Source: JAJDTQ01 sp965204235
Lineage (GTDB): Bacteria; Desulfobacterota; Binatia; UBA9968; JAJDTQ01
Reading direction: 5' to 3'
DNA length: 64,000 nucleotides
Assembly: GCA_965204235.1 (NCBI GenBank)
Contig: OZ241979.1
Span: forward strand, 1,116,001-1,180,000
Part shown: piece after piece, positions 40,453-49,113 of the stretch
How positions within the stretch are numbered: position 1 is the first letter of the stretch
Layout: each line of letters opens with the position of its first letter
Notes under the pieces: generated by a model
Database searches by the model: none
Told to the model about the DNA's origin: nothing
Seen by the model: the letters and a program-made list of their open reading frames with translations, nothing else
Position numbers and translations under genes: made by a program

Positions 40453-40776
40453 CGAAACGGCTCCGGTCCCGGAACTGGCGTGCCTTTTCCCTGGGCATTC
40501 GCCGCAAGCTGCATACGCAGCAACGGTTTCGACGTCGGCGCATGACGGCCGCGGGGTTCCCCGAGTCCGACCCTGCCGACATCTTGACGGTCGGACGTCA
40601 ATTCCCTGACACTCACAACCGTCGGTAATATCAATGAATTGGGCCGTCGAACGCAAGCCCCGGACCGGTTCGGCCCGTCATTTCGTTGGCGACACCGGTC
40701 CGGAGGAACGGATTCCGCGCGGCGCGCCTCCACCCGGCGCCGCAATTTCTCAAGCAATTTCATTGCCATGGACCGC
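40453..40776 (+). other. Divergent intergenic region with an inverted repeat
   Basis: About 320 bp between hemQ and the sigma-54 promoter. The only structured element I see is TTGAC-N8-GTCAA at 40584-40601, a possible operator. No RNA gene or supported ORF. Confidence 0.35.
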
Positions 40777-40792
40777 TGGCCCTACTCTTGCT
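40777..40792 (+). promoter_or_regulatory. Sigma-54 (-24/-12) promoter
   Basis: TGGCCC-N5-TTGCT with GG and GC separated by exactly 10 bp, matching the RpoN consensus TGGCAC-N5-TTGCW at all but one core position. It lies 52 bp before the ATG of the sigma-54 activator gene. Confidence 0.6.
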
Positions 40793-40843
40793 TCCACTTC
40801 ATCCAGAAGTTACCAGAAACGGAAGCCGAGAGGAGGGACCTGC

Positions 40844-41884
40844 ATGCCACACGTGAAGGATGACCCGTTGGATGGAAGAGGATACGCAACGTTCAACTCC
40901 ATGATCGGACGGAGCAAGGCCATGCGGCACGTATTCGAGATGACGCTCAGGATCGCCACGAGCGACTCGACCGTGCTCATCACGGGAGAGAGCGGCACGG
41001 GGAAGGAGTTGATCGCCCGGACCATCCACGACCGAAGCAGACGCGCGGAGCAGCCGTTCGTGGCCGTGAACTGCGGCGCCATACCGGACGACCTGTTGGA
41101 AAACGAGCTCTTCGGCCACGTCAAGGGAGCGTTCACGGGTGCGCAGCAATCCCGATCCGGGCGTTTCGTGACCGCCAGGGAGGGGACGATATTCCTGGAC
41201 GAGATCGGCGAGATCAGCCCCAGGCTCCAGGCGAAGCTCCTGCGAGTATTGCAGGAACGCGAGTTCAACCCGTTGGGGAGCGACGTGGCCAGGCGCACCC
41301 ATGCGCGTTTCGTCGCCGCCACCAACCGCGACCTCCGGGAGGCGATCCCCGCGGGACAGTTCCGCGAGGACCTGTACTACCGGCTTGCCATCCTCTCCCT
41401 GGAACTGCCGCCGCTGCGGGACCGACGGGAAGACATCCCTCTCCTGGTAGGGCATTTCCTGAAACGCTTCAGCAGGGACCATCGACGCACCATCGACCGG
41501 GCCGCCATGGAGCGGCTGCAAGCCTATGACTGGCCCGGCAACGTGAGGGAGATGGAGAACCTGATCGAGCGCCTGATCACCCTCAACGACCACCGCGAGT
41601 TCCACGTCCACGACCTGCCCGAGTTCGACGGCTACATGAAGCCGCACCGCCGCCAGACCCCGCTCCACCAATGCATCCTGCCGCGCGACGGCATCGACAT
41701 CGACACGTGCATCCAGCGTTTCCAGCACGACATGATGGTCCAGGCGCTGGAGCGCACCCACGGGAACCGGACCGCGGCCGCCAACCTCCTCCACCTGAAC
41801 CGCACCACCTTCATCGAACGAATGCGGCGGCACGGCCTCGGCTCCCTCATGCCGCGCCGGTGGGTCACCTCCAACGGCGGTTGA
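40844..41884 (+). CDS. Sigma-54-dependent transcriptional activator, PspF-type
   Basis: 346 residues with no receiver or PAS domain: only ~20 residues precede the AAA+ domain. Walker A is GESGTGKELIA, the sigma-54-contacting loop is GAFTGA, Walker B is GTIFLDEIGE, the arginine-finger region is FREDLYYRLAIL, and a Fis-type helix-turn-helix (ALERTHGNRTAAANLLHLNRTTFIERMRR) closes the protein. Like PspF it should be held in check by a partner protein rather than by phosphorylation. Strong ribosome site AGGAGGGACC before ATG 40844. A sigma-54 promoter directly upstream suggests positive autoregulation. Its targets are not evident in the window. Confidence 0.9.
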   Translation: MPHVKDDPLDGRGYATFNSMIGRSKAMRHVFEMTLRIATSDSTVLITGESGTGKELIARTIHDRSRRAEQPFVAVNCGAIPDDLLENELFGHVKGAFTGAQQSRSGRFVTAREGTIFLDEIGEISPRLQAKLLRVLQEREFNPLGSDVARRTHARFVAATNRDLREAIPAGQFREDLYYRLAILSLELPPLRDRREDIPLLVGHFLKRFSRDHRRTIDRAAMERLQAYDWPGNVREMENLIERLITLNDHREFHVHDLPEFDGYMKPHRRQTPLHQCILPRDGIDIDTCIQRFQHDMMVQALERTHGNRTAAANLLHLNRTTFIERMRRHGLGSLMPRRWVTSNGG

Positions 41885-41935
41885 AACCCGCGGCGCCGGT
41901 TGCGCTTTACCCCCCACACGGCTATTTTCAAGGTC

Positions 41936-43273
41936 ATGGACTGGACACGCGGCATCGCCGGGCTGATGTGGATCACCCTGCTCCCCGCGGCGGGCGGGGC
42001 GTCGGCGCCCCCGGGCATGCCGGACGTGCGGGAGGAGGTCCTGGACAACGGCCTCAAGGTGCTGTTGCTGGAGAACCACAGGAGTCCGTCGGTCACGTTC
42101 CAGGTCTGGTACCGGGTGGGGTCCCGCAACGAAGTGGAGGGCAAGACCGGCATCGCCCACTTCCTCGAGCACATGCTGTTCAAGGGCACGGACAAGGTAG
42201 CGCCCGAAGAGTACACCCGCACCATCATGAAGCACGGGGGCCGCTCCAACGCGTTCACCTCCCACGACGCCACCGTCTATCACGCCACCATGAGCCGGGA
42301 AACCATCGGCGTGGCCATCGAACTGGAAGCCGACCGCATGGTCAACGCCCGCTTCGAGGAGGCTCACTTCACGCCGGAGAAGGGCGTGGTGCAGGAGGAA
42401 CGGCGTCTGCGCGTGGACGACTCTCCCCGGGCGTCGCTGGCCGAGGCCACCAACGCGGTGGCCTACACCGTGCACCCGTACCGCCGCCCCATCATCGGCT
42501 GGCCGGACGACGTACGCCGGATGACCATCGAAGACCTGGAAGGCTTCTACCGGACCTACTACTCGCCCAACAACGCCTTCCTCGTGGTTGCGGGAGACTT
42601 CGAGAGCGAGGAGATCCTGGGCCGGATCCGCGAGACCTTCGGCAAGCTCCCCCGGGGGCCGGAGCCTCCCCCCGTGACGCTCCGGGAGCCGCCCCAGCGA
42701 GGCGAGCGGCGCGTGCTGCTCAAGAAGGAGGCCGAGTTCCCGCTGCTGATGATGGAGTACCACGCACCCGGCGTGGGCCACGAAGACAGCTACGCCCTGG
42801 ACGTGCTGGAGATGGTCCTGTCCAGGGGACGCACGTCGCGGCTCTACCGGGACCTGGTCTATGAGCGGCGCATCGCCCGCTCGGCCCATGCGGGCTATCA
42901 TCGACTCTCCATCGACCCCACCACCTTCGCCATCGGCGCCCAGGCCATGCCCGGGAAGGAGGCCGCGGAGCTGGAAGCGGCCATCGACGAGTTGGTCGCC
43001 GAGGTCCGGGAGACGGGCGTCACCGAGGCGGAGCTCCGCAAGGCCCGGAACCAGGTGGCGGCGGCCTTCCTCTTCGCCCAGCAGTCCAACTCCGGCCAAG
43101 CCATGCGGATCGGCTTCTACGAGCTGACCGGAGGATGGCGCCGGATGAACCGGTACATCGAAGGTGTCCGGGGGGTCACCGCGGAAGACGTCCGCCGTGT
43201 GGCCCGGGAGTACCTCGACCGGGACCGGCGGACCGTGGGCATACTCGTTCCCCAGCCGAGGGAGAGCTCGTGA
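41936..43273 (+). CDS. M16 family zinc peptidase, catalytic subunit
   Basis: About 445 residues from ATG 41936. A hydrophobic N-terminus (IAGLMWITLLPAAGGASA) is a likely signal peptide for the periplasm. The inverted zinc motif HFLEHMLFKG (HxxEH) lies near residue 76, with the third ligand Glu in VVQEERRLR about 75 residues later; LEADRM and FHTVYHATM-like blocks are typical of M16B. The C-terminal inactive M16 half is present. Its stop overlaps the start of the following non-catalytic homologue (GTGA), so the two are made together and probably form a heterodimer. Confidence 0.88.
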   Translation: MDWTRGIAGLMWITLLPAAGGASAPPGMPDVREEVLDNGLKVLLLENHRSPSVTFQVWYRVGSRNEVEGKTGIAHFLEHMLFKGTDKVAPEEYTRTIMKHGGRSNAFTSHDATVYHATMSRETIGVAIELEADRMVNARFEEAHFTPEKGVVQEERRLRVDDSPRASLAEATNAVAYTVHPYRRPIIGWPDDVRRMTIEDLEGFYRTYYSPNNAFLVVAGDFESEEILGRIRETFGKLPRGPEPPPVTLREPPQRGERRVLLKKEAEFPLLMMEYHAPGVGHEDSYALDVLEMVLSRGRTSRLYRDLVYERRIARSAHAGYHRLSIDPTTFAIGAQAMPGKEAAELEAAIDELVAEVRETGVTEAELRKARNQVAAAFLFAQQSNSGQAMRIGFYELTGGWRRMNRYIEGVRGVTAEDVRRVAREYLDRDRRTVGILVPQPRESS

Positions 43274-44580
43274 CCCGCTGGCTTCCGCTCCTGCTGTGCC
43301 TGCTCGCGGGGCCCGCCTTCGCCGCCATGAACGCCCAACGCGCCACGCTTCCCAACGGACTGACGCTGGTCACCTCCGAGCAGCCGCCGCTCCCCATCGT
43401 GTCGGTGCGCCTGCTGGTGCGGGCCGGCTCGCGCTACGACCCCGACTCGCAGCACGGCTTGGCCAACCTCACGTCGAGACTGCTGACCCTGGGCACTCCC
43501 ACACGCGACGCCATGCAGGTGAGCGGCCTCATCGAAGGCATGGGCGCCCACTTCTGGACCGACAGCGGCCGGGAACTCGCCACCGTCAACCTGAACATCC
43601 TGAAGAAGGACCTGGACACCGGGCTCGCCCTGATGGCCGAGGCGCTGACCGCGGCCACGTTCCCCGCAGGGGAAGTCGAACGCGTGAAGAAGTCCCTGAC
43701 GGCCTCCATCCGGGCCAGGAAAGACCGGCCCCGGGCCGTGGCCCGGGACGCCTTCCGGGACGCCCTCTTCCCGGACCACTTCTACGGACGACCGGTGACG
43801 GGCACGGAGGATTCGGTGGAGGGCCTGGACCGGGACGCGGTCCTGGGTTTCCATCGGCGCTACTATCGGCCCGACCGGACCATCCTCGTGGCCGTGGGAG
43901 ACGTCACCCACGACGAGATGACGCGAAAGCTCACGGACGTCCTGGCGGGTTGGGAAAGAGGAGACGGCCGACCCGACCCGCGGGTGGTCCTGCCTCCGCC
44001 CCGGCGGGCTGCGGTCGAGATCAACCGCAACCTGACCCAATCGAACCTCGTCATGGGGCACGAAGGGCCCCTCCGAAGGGACCGCGACCACTACGCCCTC
44101 CGCGTCGTGAACCACGTCCTCGGCGGCGGCAGCATCTCGTCGCGGCTTGGGGACAACATCCGGAACCGGCGCGGTCTGGCCTATTCCATCTACAGCTACT
44201 TCTTCGCCGGCAAGCACTCCGGGTATTTCCAGTTGGCCATGCAGACGCGGAACGACCGCGCCCGGGAAGCCACCGAGGCGGCCAGGTCCGAGATCGAGAG
44301 GATGCGCCGCGAGGGCGTCACCGAACGGGAGCTCCGGGACGCAAAGGCTTACCTGACCGGACGCTTCGCGTTGCAGTGGGAGACCAACGACGACATCGCG
44401 GACTACCTGGGGCAGGTGGAATACCTCGGGCTCGGACCGGACTACGCCCGGCGTTACCCGGACCTGATCCGAAGCGTCACCGCGGAGGACGTCCTCCGGG
44501 CCGCCCGGAAACACCTGCAACCGGACAAGCTCATACTCGTGGCGGTCGGGAACCTCGAACAGGCCGGCCTCGGGAACTGA
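43270..44580 (+). CDS. M16 family peptidase homologue lacking the zinc motif
   Basis: 436 residues from a GTG overlapping the upstream stop codon. A signal peptide is clear (RWLPLLLCLLAGPAFA). Where M16 peptidases have HxxEH this protein has HGLANLTSRLL, so zinc ligands are lost, while the substrate-binding Arg/Tyr region of the C-terminal half (LGDNIRNRRGLAYSIYSYF) is kept. This is the usual non-catalytic partner of a two-subunit M16B peptidase. It probably acts in the periplasm on peptides or misfolded fragments. Confidence 0.86.
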   Translation: MTRWLPLLLCLLAGPAFAAMNAQRATLPNGLTLVTSEQPPLPIVSVRLLVRAGSRYDPDSQHGLANLTSRLLTLGTPTRDAMQVSGLIEGMGAHFWTDSGRELATVNLNILKKDLDTGLALMAEALTAATFPAGEVERVKKSLTASIRARKDRPRAVARDAFRDALFPDHFYGRPVTGTEDSVEGLDRDAVLGFHRRYYRPDRTILVAVGDVTHDEMTRKLTDVLAGWERGDGRPDPRVVLPPPRRAAVEINRNLTQSNLVMGHEGPLRRDRDHYALRVVNHVLGGGSISSRLGDNIRNRRGLAYSIYSYFFAGKHSGYFQLAMQTRNDRAREATEAARSEIERMRREGVTERELRDAKAYLTGRFALQWETNDDIADYLGQVEYLGLGPDYARRYPDLIRSVTAEDVLRAARKHLQPDKLILVAVGNLEQAGLGN

Positions 44581-44619
44581 CCGCGCCATCGGCGCCCCTC
44601 CGTCCACAGGACCCGTTCG

Positions 44620-45939
44620 GTGTCGCAACAGGACAAGGCCCTCCACATCGTCCAACGCCTCCGGGAGGCAGGGCACCAAGCGTACTTCGCGGGCGGCTGC
44701 GTGCGCGACCGGCTCCTGGGCAGGCAGCCCGTGGACTACGACATCGCCACCGACGCCGCGCCCGAGTCCACCCAGGCCCTCTTTCCCCACACCCTGCCCG
44801 TGGGGTCGAAGTTCGGCTCGGTCCTCGTGGTGCTGGAAGGCGACCCGTTCGCGGTCACCACGTTCCGCTTCGACGGACCCTACCTGGACGGCCGCCATCC
44901 GGTCCACGTCCGCTACGGCACCCTCGAAGAGGACGTGCGGCGGCGGGACTTCACCATCAACTCGATGATGTACGACCCGGTGGACGACCGCGTCATCGAC
45001 CTGGTGAACGGCAGGGAAGACCTGCGCAAGGGCGTCGTCCGGGCCGTCGGCGACCCGCACGAGCGTTTCTCGGAAGACCGGTTGCGGATGGTCCGGGCCG
45101 TCCGTCTGGCCAGCGGGCTCGGTTTCGCCATCGACGAACCGACGCTGGCGGCCATCCGCAGCCACGCCCCCACCGTCACCCGTGTGGCCTGGGAGCGAAT
45201 CGGCGTGGAGGTCACCCGGACGCTCATGGAAGGAGGCGCCCGCAGGGGGTTCGAGCTGCTGGACGAAACCGGCCTGCTGGAGGCGGTGCTGCCGGAAATC
45301 GCCGCCATGAAGGGAGTCGATCAGACGCCGGACCACCATCCCGAGGGGGACGTCTTCGTCCATACGCTGACGCTGCTGGGGCATCTGCGCGGCCCCTCGG
45401 AGACCCTCGCCTACGGCTGTCTCCTGCACGACGTGGCGAAGCCTGCGTGCCGGCAAACCGTGGGAGACAGGGTCACGTTCCACGGGCACCCCGAGCAGGG
45501 GGCGGCAATGGCCGCGAAGATCCTTCGCCGTCTCAAGCGCAGCCGCGCGGCGGCGGACCGGGTCGCCTACCTGGTGCGCTGCCACCTGCGTTACACCCAG
45601 GCGCCCAAGATGCGGCTCAGCACCCTGAAGCGCTTCCTCGGGGAAGACGGCATCGAAGAGCTGCTGGAGCTCTGCCGCATCGACGCGCTTTCATCCAACG
45701 GCGATCTGCGCTACTACGACTTCTGCCAACGACGGCTGGCCGAGCTGGGCCAGGACGACGTGCGTCCGGAGCCGCTGCTGCGCGGGCGCGACCTCATCCG
45801 GCTCGGGTACGCGCCGGGGCCCTCGTTCTCGGCAATGCTGGGGGCGGTCGAAGAGGCCCAGCTCGACGGGGTCCTTCGGACACGGGAACAGGCCGAGGCA
45901 TGGGTGCGGGAGAGCTACCCGTTGGCCCGGAACCCGTGA
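44620..45939 (+). CDS. CCA tRNA nucleotidyltransferase / poly(A) polymerase family
   Basis: 439 residues from a GTG start. Class II nucleotidyltransferase signatures are GGCVRDRLLGRQPVDYDIATDA (GG and DxD), RRRDFTINSMMYD and the RNA-binding ERFSEDRLRMVRAVRLAS; an HD domain is present downstream (LLHDVAKP, about residue 270, then HPEQGAA and RCHLRY). The HD-containing form is common for CCA-adding enzymes, which repair tRNA 3' ends. Both tRNAs in this window encode CCA, so the role here is repair. Poly(A) polymerase activity cannot be excluded by eye. Confidence 0.88.
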   Translation: MSQQDKALHIVQRLREAGHQAYFAGGCVRDRLLGRQPVDYDIATDAAPESTQALFPHTLPVGSKFGSVLVVLEGDPFAVTTFRFDGPYLDGRHPVHVRYGTLEEDVRRRDFTINSMMYDPVDDRVIDLVNGREDLRKGVVRAVGDPHERFSEDRLRMVRAVRLASGLGFAIDEPTLAAIRSHAPTVTRVAWERIGVEVTRTLMEGGARRGFELLDETGLLEAVLPEIAAMKGVDQTPDHHPEGDVFVHTLTLLGHLRGPSETLAYGCLLHDVAKPACRQTVGDRVTFHGHPEQGAAMAAKILRRLKRSRAAADRVAYLVRCHLRYTQAPKMRLSTLKRFLGEDGIEELLELCRIDALSSNGDLRYYDFCQRRLAELGQDDVRPEPLLRGRDLIRLGYAPGPSFSAMLGAVEEAQLDGVLRTREQAEAWVRESYPLARNP

Positions 45940-46016
45940 GGGAACCCCGTACCCCTTCGCTCCCCGGGGGGCCGGCCTGCCGTTCCGGCGACCATCCACC
46001 GCACGGAGGCAACCAC

Positions 46017-48323
46017 GTGGGCAAGAGACACCAGGTCATCGGCAAGTCCCCTCGGCGCGTGGACGGCGTCGCCAAGGCCACCGGCAAGGCCATCTACGCC
46101 ATGGACCTCGAAATTCCGGGCATGCTCCACGCCAAGGTGCTGCGCAGTCCGTTCCCCCACGCGCGTCTGGTCCGCATCGACGCCGCCGAAGCCGCGGCGT
46201 TGCCGGGGGTGGCTACGGTGCTCACCCGCGAGACCCTCGACGGCATGAACCCCTACTTCGGCTCCGCCTACAAGGACCAGACCGTCGTCGCCCTGGACAA
46301 GGTCCGTTACGCCGGCGACCCGGTGGCCGCGGTGGCCGCGGAGGACGAGGCCGCGGCGGAGAAAGCGCTGGGACTCATCGAAACCGAGTACCGGGAGCTT
46401 CCCGCGGTCACGGACGTTGCCGACGCCGTGGCGCCGGACGCGCCACTGGTCCACGAGCAGATAGCGGACGCGGACGAACTCCACGGCCACGCCTACCGCG
46501 TGCCCGAGGAGTTCCGCGGCACCAACGTCTGCTACGCCTACCGTTACGACCGGGGCAACGTGGAAAAGGGCTTCGAGAAGGCCCACGAAGTCTTCGAGGA
46601 CACCTTTACCTTCCCCCAGGTCCAGCACTACCCGCTGGAGCCCCACATCACCATCGCCCGGGTGGAGGACGGGCGCCTGACGCTCTGGGCCTCCACCCAG
46701 GACCCGTTCACGCTGCAACGCCACATGGCGGAGTTCTTCTCCCTCCCCATCAACCGGGTCCGGGTCATCGTCCCCCATGTGGGCGGGGCCTACGGCGGCA
46801 AGCTCTCTGTAAAGAACGAGCCCCTGGCCGCGGCGCTGGCATGGAAGACCGGCAGGCCGGTGAAGCTCACCCACACGTCGGAAGAGACGTTCCGGACCAT
46901 TACCCGGCATCCCGCCCGGTTCCGCATCAAGACCGGGGTCACCCGGGACGGCAGGCTGTTGGCCCGGGAATGCGAGGTCTTCATGGGGACGGGCGCCTAC
47001 GCCGACTACGGACCGCGGGTGTCCCAGAAGGCCGGCTACCGGGCGCCGGGCCCCTACCGCATCCCCCACGTCAAGGTCGATGCCTACACGGTCTATACCA
47101 ACGCCGTGCCCGCGGGAGCGTTCCGCGGCTTCGGCACCCTGCAGGTCACCTGGGCGTACGAGTCGCAGATGGACATGATCGCCCGCAGGCTCGGCATGGA
47201 CCCCGTGGAGTTCCGCAGCCGGAACCTGCTGAAGAAAGGCGACGTCTTCACCAAGGGCGACACCCCGGTGGACTGCGACCTGGAGGCCGGGCTGCGGCGC
47301 ACCGCCAAGGCCCTGGGGTGGGGCAGGAAGGGCCGCGGGCGGAACCGCGGCATGGGACTGAGCTGCTGCATGAAGGACGGCGGCGGCACCTACAAGGTGG
47401 CTTCCGCAGCCGTCAAGATGAGCTCCGACGGCAGCGCGGTGCTGTTCACCGGCTCGGTGGAGATGGGCCAGGGTTGCCGCACCGCCCTGGCCCAGGTGGT
47501 GGCCGAGGAGTTGTCCCTGCCCTGCGACGCGGTGGCCGTGGCCCGGCTCGACACCGACTCCACTCCCTACGACGCGGCCACCAACGCCAGCAGCTCCATG
47601 GTCATCATGGGCCTGTGCGTGGAGCGCGCCGCGGCCGATCTGAAACGGCAACTGCGCCGGGCCGCGGCCAAGCTGTTCCGGTGCAAGCCCGACAAGGTCA
47701 CGTTCGAGAACGGCCACGTGCGGGCGCACAAGGGCAGGCGCCTGAGCTACGAGCAGGTGCTCAACCGGACCTTCGGCGCAAAAGGAGGCGAGTTCCTGGC
47801 CAAGGGGACCTACCAGGACGTCCACAGCAGGAAGGCGGTCCTGGGTTCCCCCACGACCTTCTGGGAGACGAGCTGGGGCGGCGCGGAGGTGGAGGTGGAC
47901 CCGGACACGGGAGAGGTCAAGCTCCTGAAGTACGTGTCCACCGCGGACGTGGGCAAGGCCGTGCATCCGCTGCTGTGCGAAGGCCAGGACGAAGGCGCGG
48001 TGATGTTCGCCATCGGCCACTCCCTCATGGAGGAGATGCAGTACGAGAACGGCCACCTGCTGAACCCGAACCTCATCGACTACCGCCTGCCGTCCTTCGC
48101 CAGCATACCGGAGACGTTCCGGACCATCCTGGTGGAGGACGGCAACGGCCCGGGTCCCTACGGCTCCAAGGGGTTGGGCGAGGGGGGCCTCATGCCCGTG
48201 GCTCCCGCCATCGGCAACGCCATCGAAGACGCCGTGGGCGTCCGGGTGCGCGAGCTTCCCATCACCCCGGAGCGGATGTGGCGCGCCATGCGCGGCAGTG
48301 GTCGGCCGGCGACCCGGAACTGA
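46017..48323 (+). CDS. Molybdenum hydroxylase large subunit (xanthine/CO-dehydrogenase family)
   Basis: 768 residues from a GTG preceded by CGGAGG. Domain order: small N-terminal domain (RRVDGVAKATGKAIYAMDLEIPGMLHAKVLRSP), then the Mo-cofactor-binding domain with PHVGGAYGGKLSVKNEPL, PAGAFRGFG, MGQGCRTALAQV and the catalytic-Glu motif KGLGEGGLMP near residue 725. These enzymes hydroxylate aromatic heterocycles or aldehydes. The usual FAD (CoxM) and 2Fe-2S (CoxS) subunits are not encoded next to it, which is unusual. It lacks the AYXCSFR loop of true CO dehydrogenase. Needs Mo-cofactor, for which moeA is in the window. Confidence 0.88.
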   Translation: MGKRHQVIGKSPRRVDGVAKATGKAIYAMDLEIPGMLHAKVLRSPFPHARLVRIDAAEAAALPGVATVLTRETLDGMNPYFGSAYKDQTVVALDKVRYAGDPVAAVAAEDEAAAEKALGLIETEYRELPAVTDVADAVAPDAPLVHEQIADADELHGHAYRVPEEFRGTNVCYAYRYDRGNVEKGFEKAHEVFEDTFTFPQVQHYPLEPHITIARVEDGRLTLWASTQDPFTLQRHMAEFFSLPINRVRVIVPHVGGAYGGKLSVKNEPLAAALAWKTGRPVKLTHTSEETFRTITRHPARFRIKTGVTRDGRLLARECEVFMGTGAYADYGPRVSQKAGYRAPGPYRIPHVKVDAYTVYTNAVPAGAFRGFGTLQVTWAYESQMDMIARRLGMDPVEFRSRNLLKKGDVFTKGDTPVDCDLEAGLRRTAKALGWGRKGRGRNRGMGLSCCMKDGGGTYKVASAAVKMSSDGSAVLFTGSVEMGQGCRTALAQVVAEELSLPCDAVAVARLDTDSTPYDAATNASSSMVIMGLCVERAAADLKRQLRRAAAKLFRCKPDKVTFENGHVRAHKGRRLSYEQVLNRTFGAKGGEFLAKGTYQDVHSRKAVLGSPTTFWETSWGGAEVEVDPDTGEVKLLKYVSTADVGKAVHPLLCEGQDEGAVMFAIGHSLMEEMQYENGHLLNPNLIDYRLPSFASIPETFRTILVEDGNGPGPYGSKGLGEGGLMPVAPAIGNAIEDAVGVRVRELPITPERMWRAMRGSGRPATRN

Positions 48324-48324
48324 A

Positions 48325-48342
48325 CTCCCGGACCGCCGGGAG
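48325..48342. terminator. Short intrinsic hairpin between convergent genes
   Basis: CTCCCGG-ACCG-CCGGGAG, a perfect 7 bp stem with a 4-nt loop in the 25 bp between two convergent stop codons. There is no T run, so termination function is only suggested by position. Confidence 0.3.
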
Positions 48343-48348
48343 CCTGCC

Positions 48349-49113
48349 CTAGTCGGCGACCTTCAGGACCAGGGCCCCGGGTCCGGCGCCGTGTCCGGCG
48401 TAGGCGGCCAGCGGCAGGGTGTGGACCCGGAAGCCCCCTCCCTCCAGCTCGCGGACCGTAGCTCCGCAACCCTCGGGCAGGACCGCGTGCCGGCCCGCCA
48501 CCAGGGCGTTGCATCCGAAACGACGCGCGTCCGCGGGGCCCACCGGGCGGAGCCGCGGCACGTGTTCCTCCAGCAGCTTGCGCGCCGCCGGCTCCAGGGC
48601 GTCCGGATGGAACAGGGCGCCGTCTCCGCCCAGCGGGCACAGGCAGGAGTCGAGTGGATGGTCCCAGCCTTCGGACAGGCGGAGCGAGCGGACCTCGCGT
48701 CCGAGGATCCCGGACAGCGCCCGGTGGGCGTCCGGGTGGTCGCCGGAGCGATGCCCGGCAAACACCGTCCCGCCGACCACCGCGAGGTCCCGTTGACCGT
48801 CGAAGCGGCAACCTTCCGGCAGGGCCGACACGCGGTAGCCCCGCACCAGGAAGAAGTTGGCCGCGGCCTCGCCCTCGGGGCGTCTCGAAGGGTCTCCCGG
48901 GCGGCCCACGACGAAGGAGTCGCCCCATACGAAGCCGCCGCTCGCCGTCAACACGAGATTCGGCAGGCCGGGCCGGGGCTCCAGGAGGTCCACCTGCACG
49001 TCCAGCTCGTCCCGGAGCAAGCGGTAGAGCGCGCGCCACCCGGCCATGACCGCGCCCGCGTCCTCCCGGGCCGCGGGCGCATGGTGGAGGGGCGGACACA
49101 TGAGGACTTTCAT
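48349..49113 (-). CDS. Amidinotransferase/DDAH-fold protein without the catalytic Cys
   Basis: 254 residues. The fold is indicated by MKVLMCPP, LPNLVLTASGGFVWGDSFVVGR, GEAAANFFLVRGYRV, the His-containing HPLDSCLCPLGGD and CNALVAGRHAVLP, the order found in dimethylargininase/arginine deiminase-type guanidino-modifying enzymes. The C-terminal position that normally carries the nucleophile (GGGxHCxTL) reads GAGPGALVL, so the Cys is replaced by Ala. Either it uses another mechanism or it is a non-enzymatic homologue. Start ATG overlaps the amidohydrolase stop (TGATG), showing translational coupling. Confidence 0.75.
   Translation of the reverse strand: MKVLMCPPLHHAPAAREDAGAVMAGWRALYRLLRDELDVQVDLLEPRPGLPNLVLTASGGFVWGDSFVVGRPGDPSRRPEGEAAANFFLVRGYRVSALPEGCRFDGQRDLAVVGGTVFAGHRSGDHPDAHRALSGILGREVRSLRLSEGWDHPLDSCLCPLGGDGALFHPDALEPAARKLLEEHVPRLRPVGPADARRFGCNALVAGRHAVLPEGCGATVRELEGGGFRVHTLPLAAYAGHGAGPGALVLKVAD

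Noticed and set aside
43164..46016. Long upstream open extension of the molybdenum hydroxylase frame
   Set aside because: It overlaps the M16 and CCA-enzyme genes in another frame and has shadow-like composition. The real protein starts at the GTG at 46017 after a CGGAGG site.
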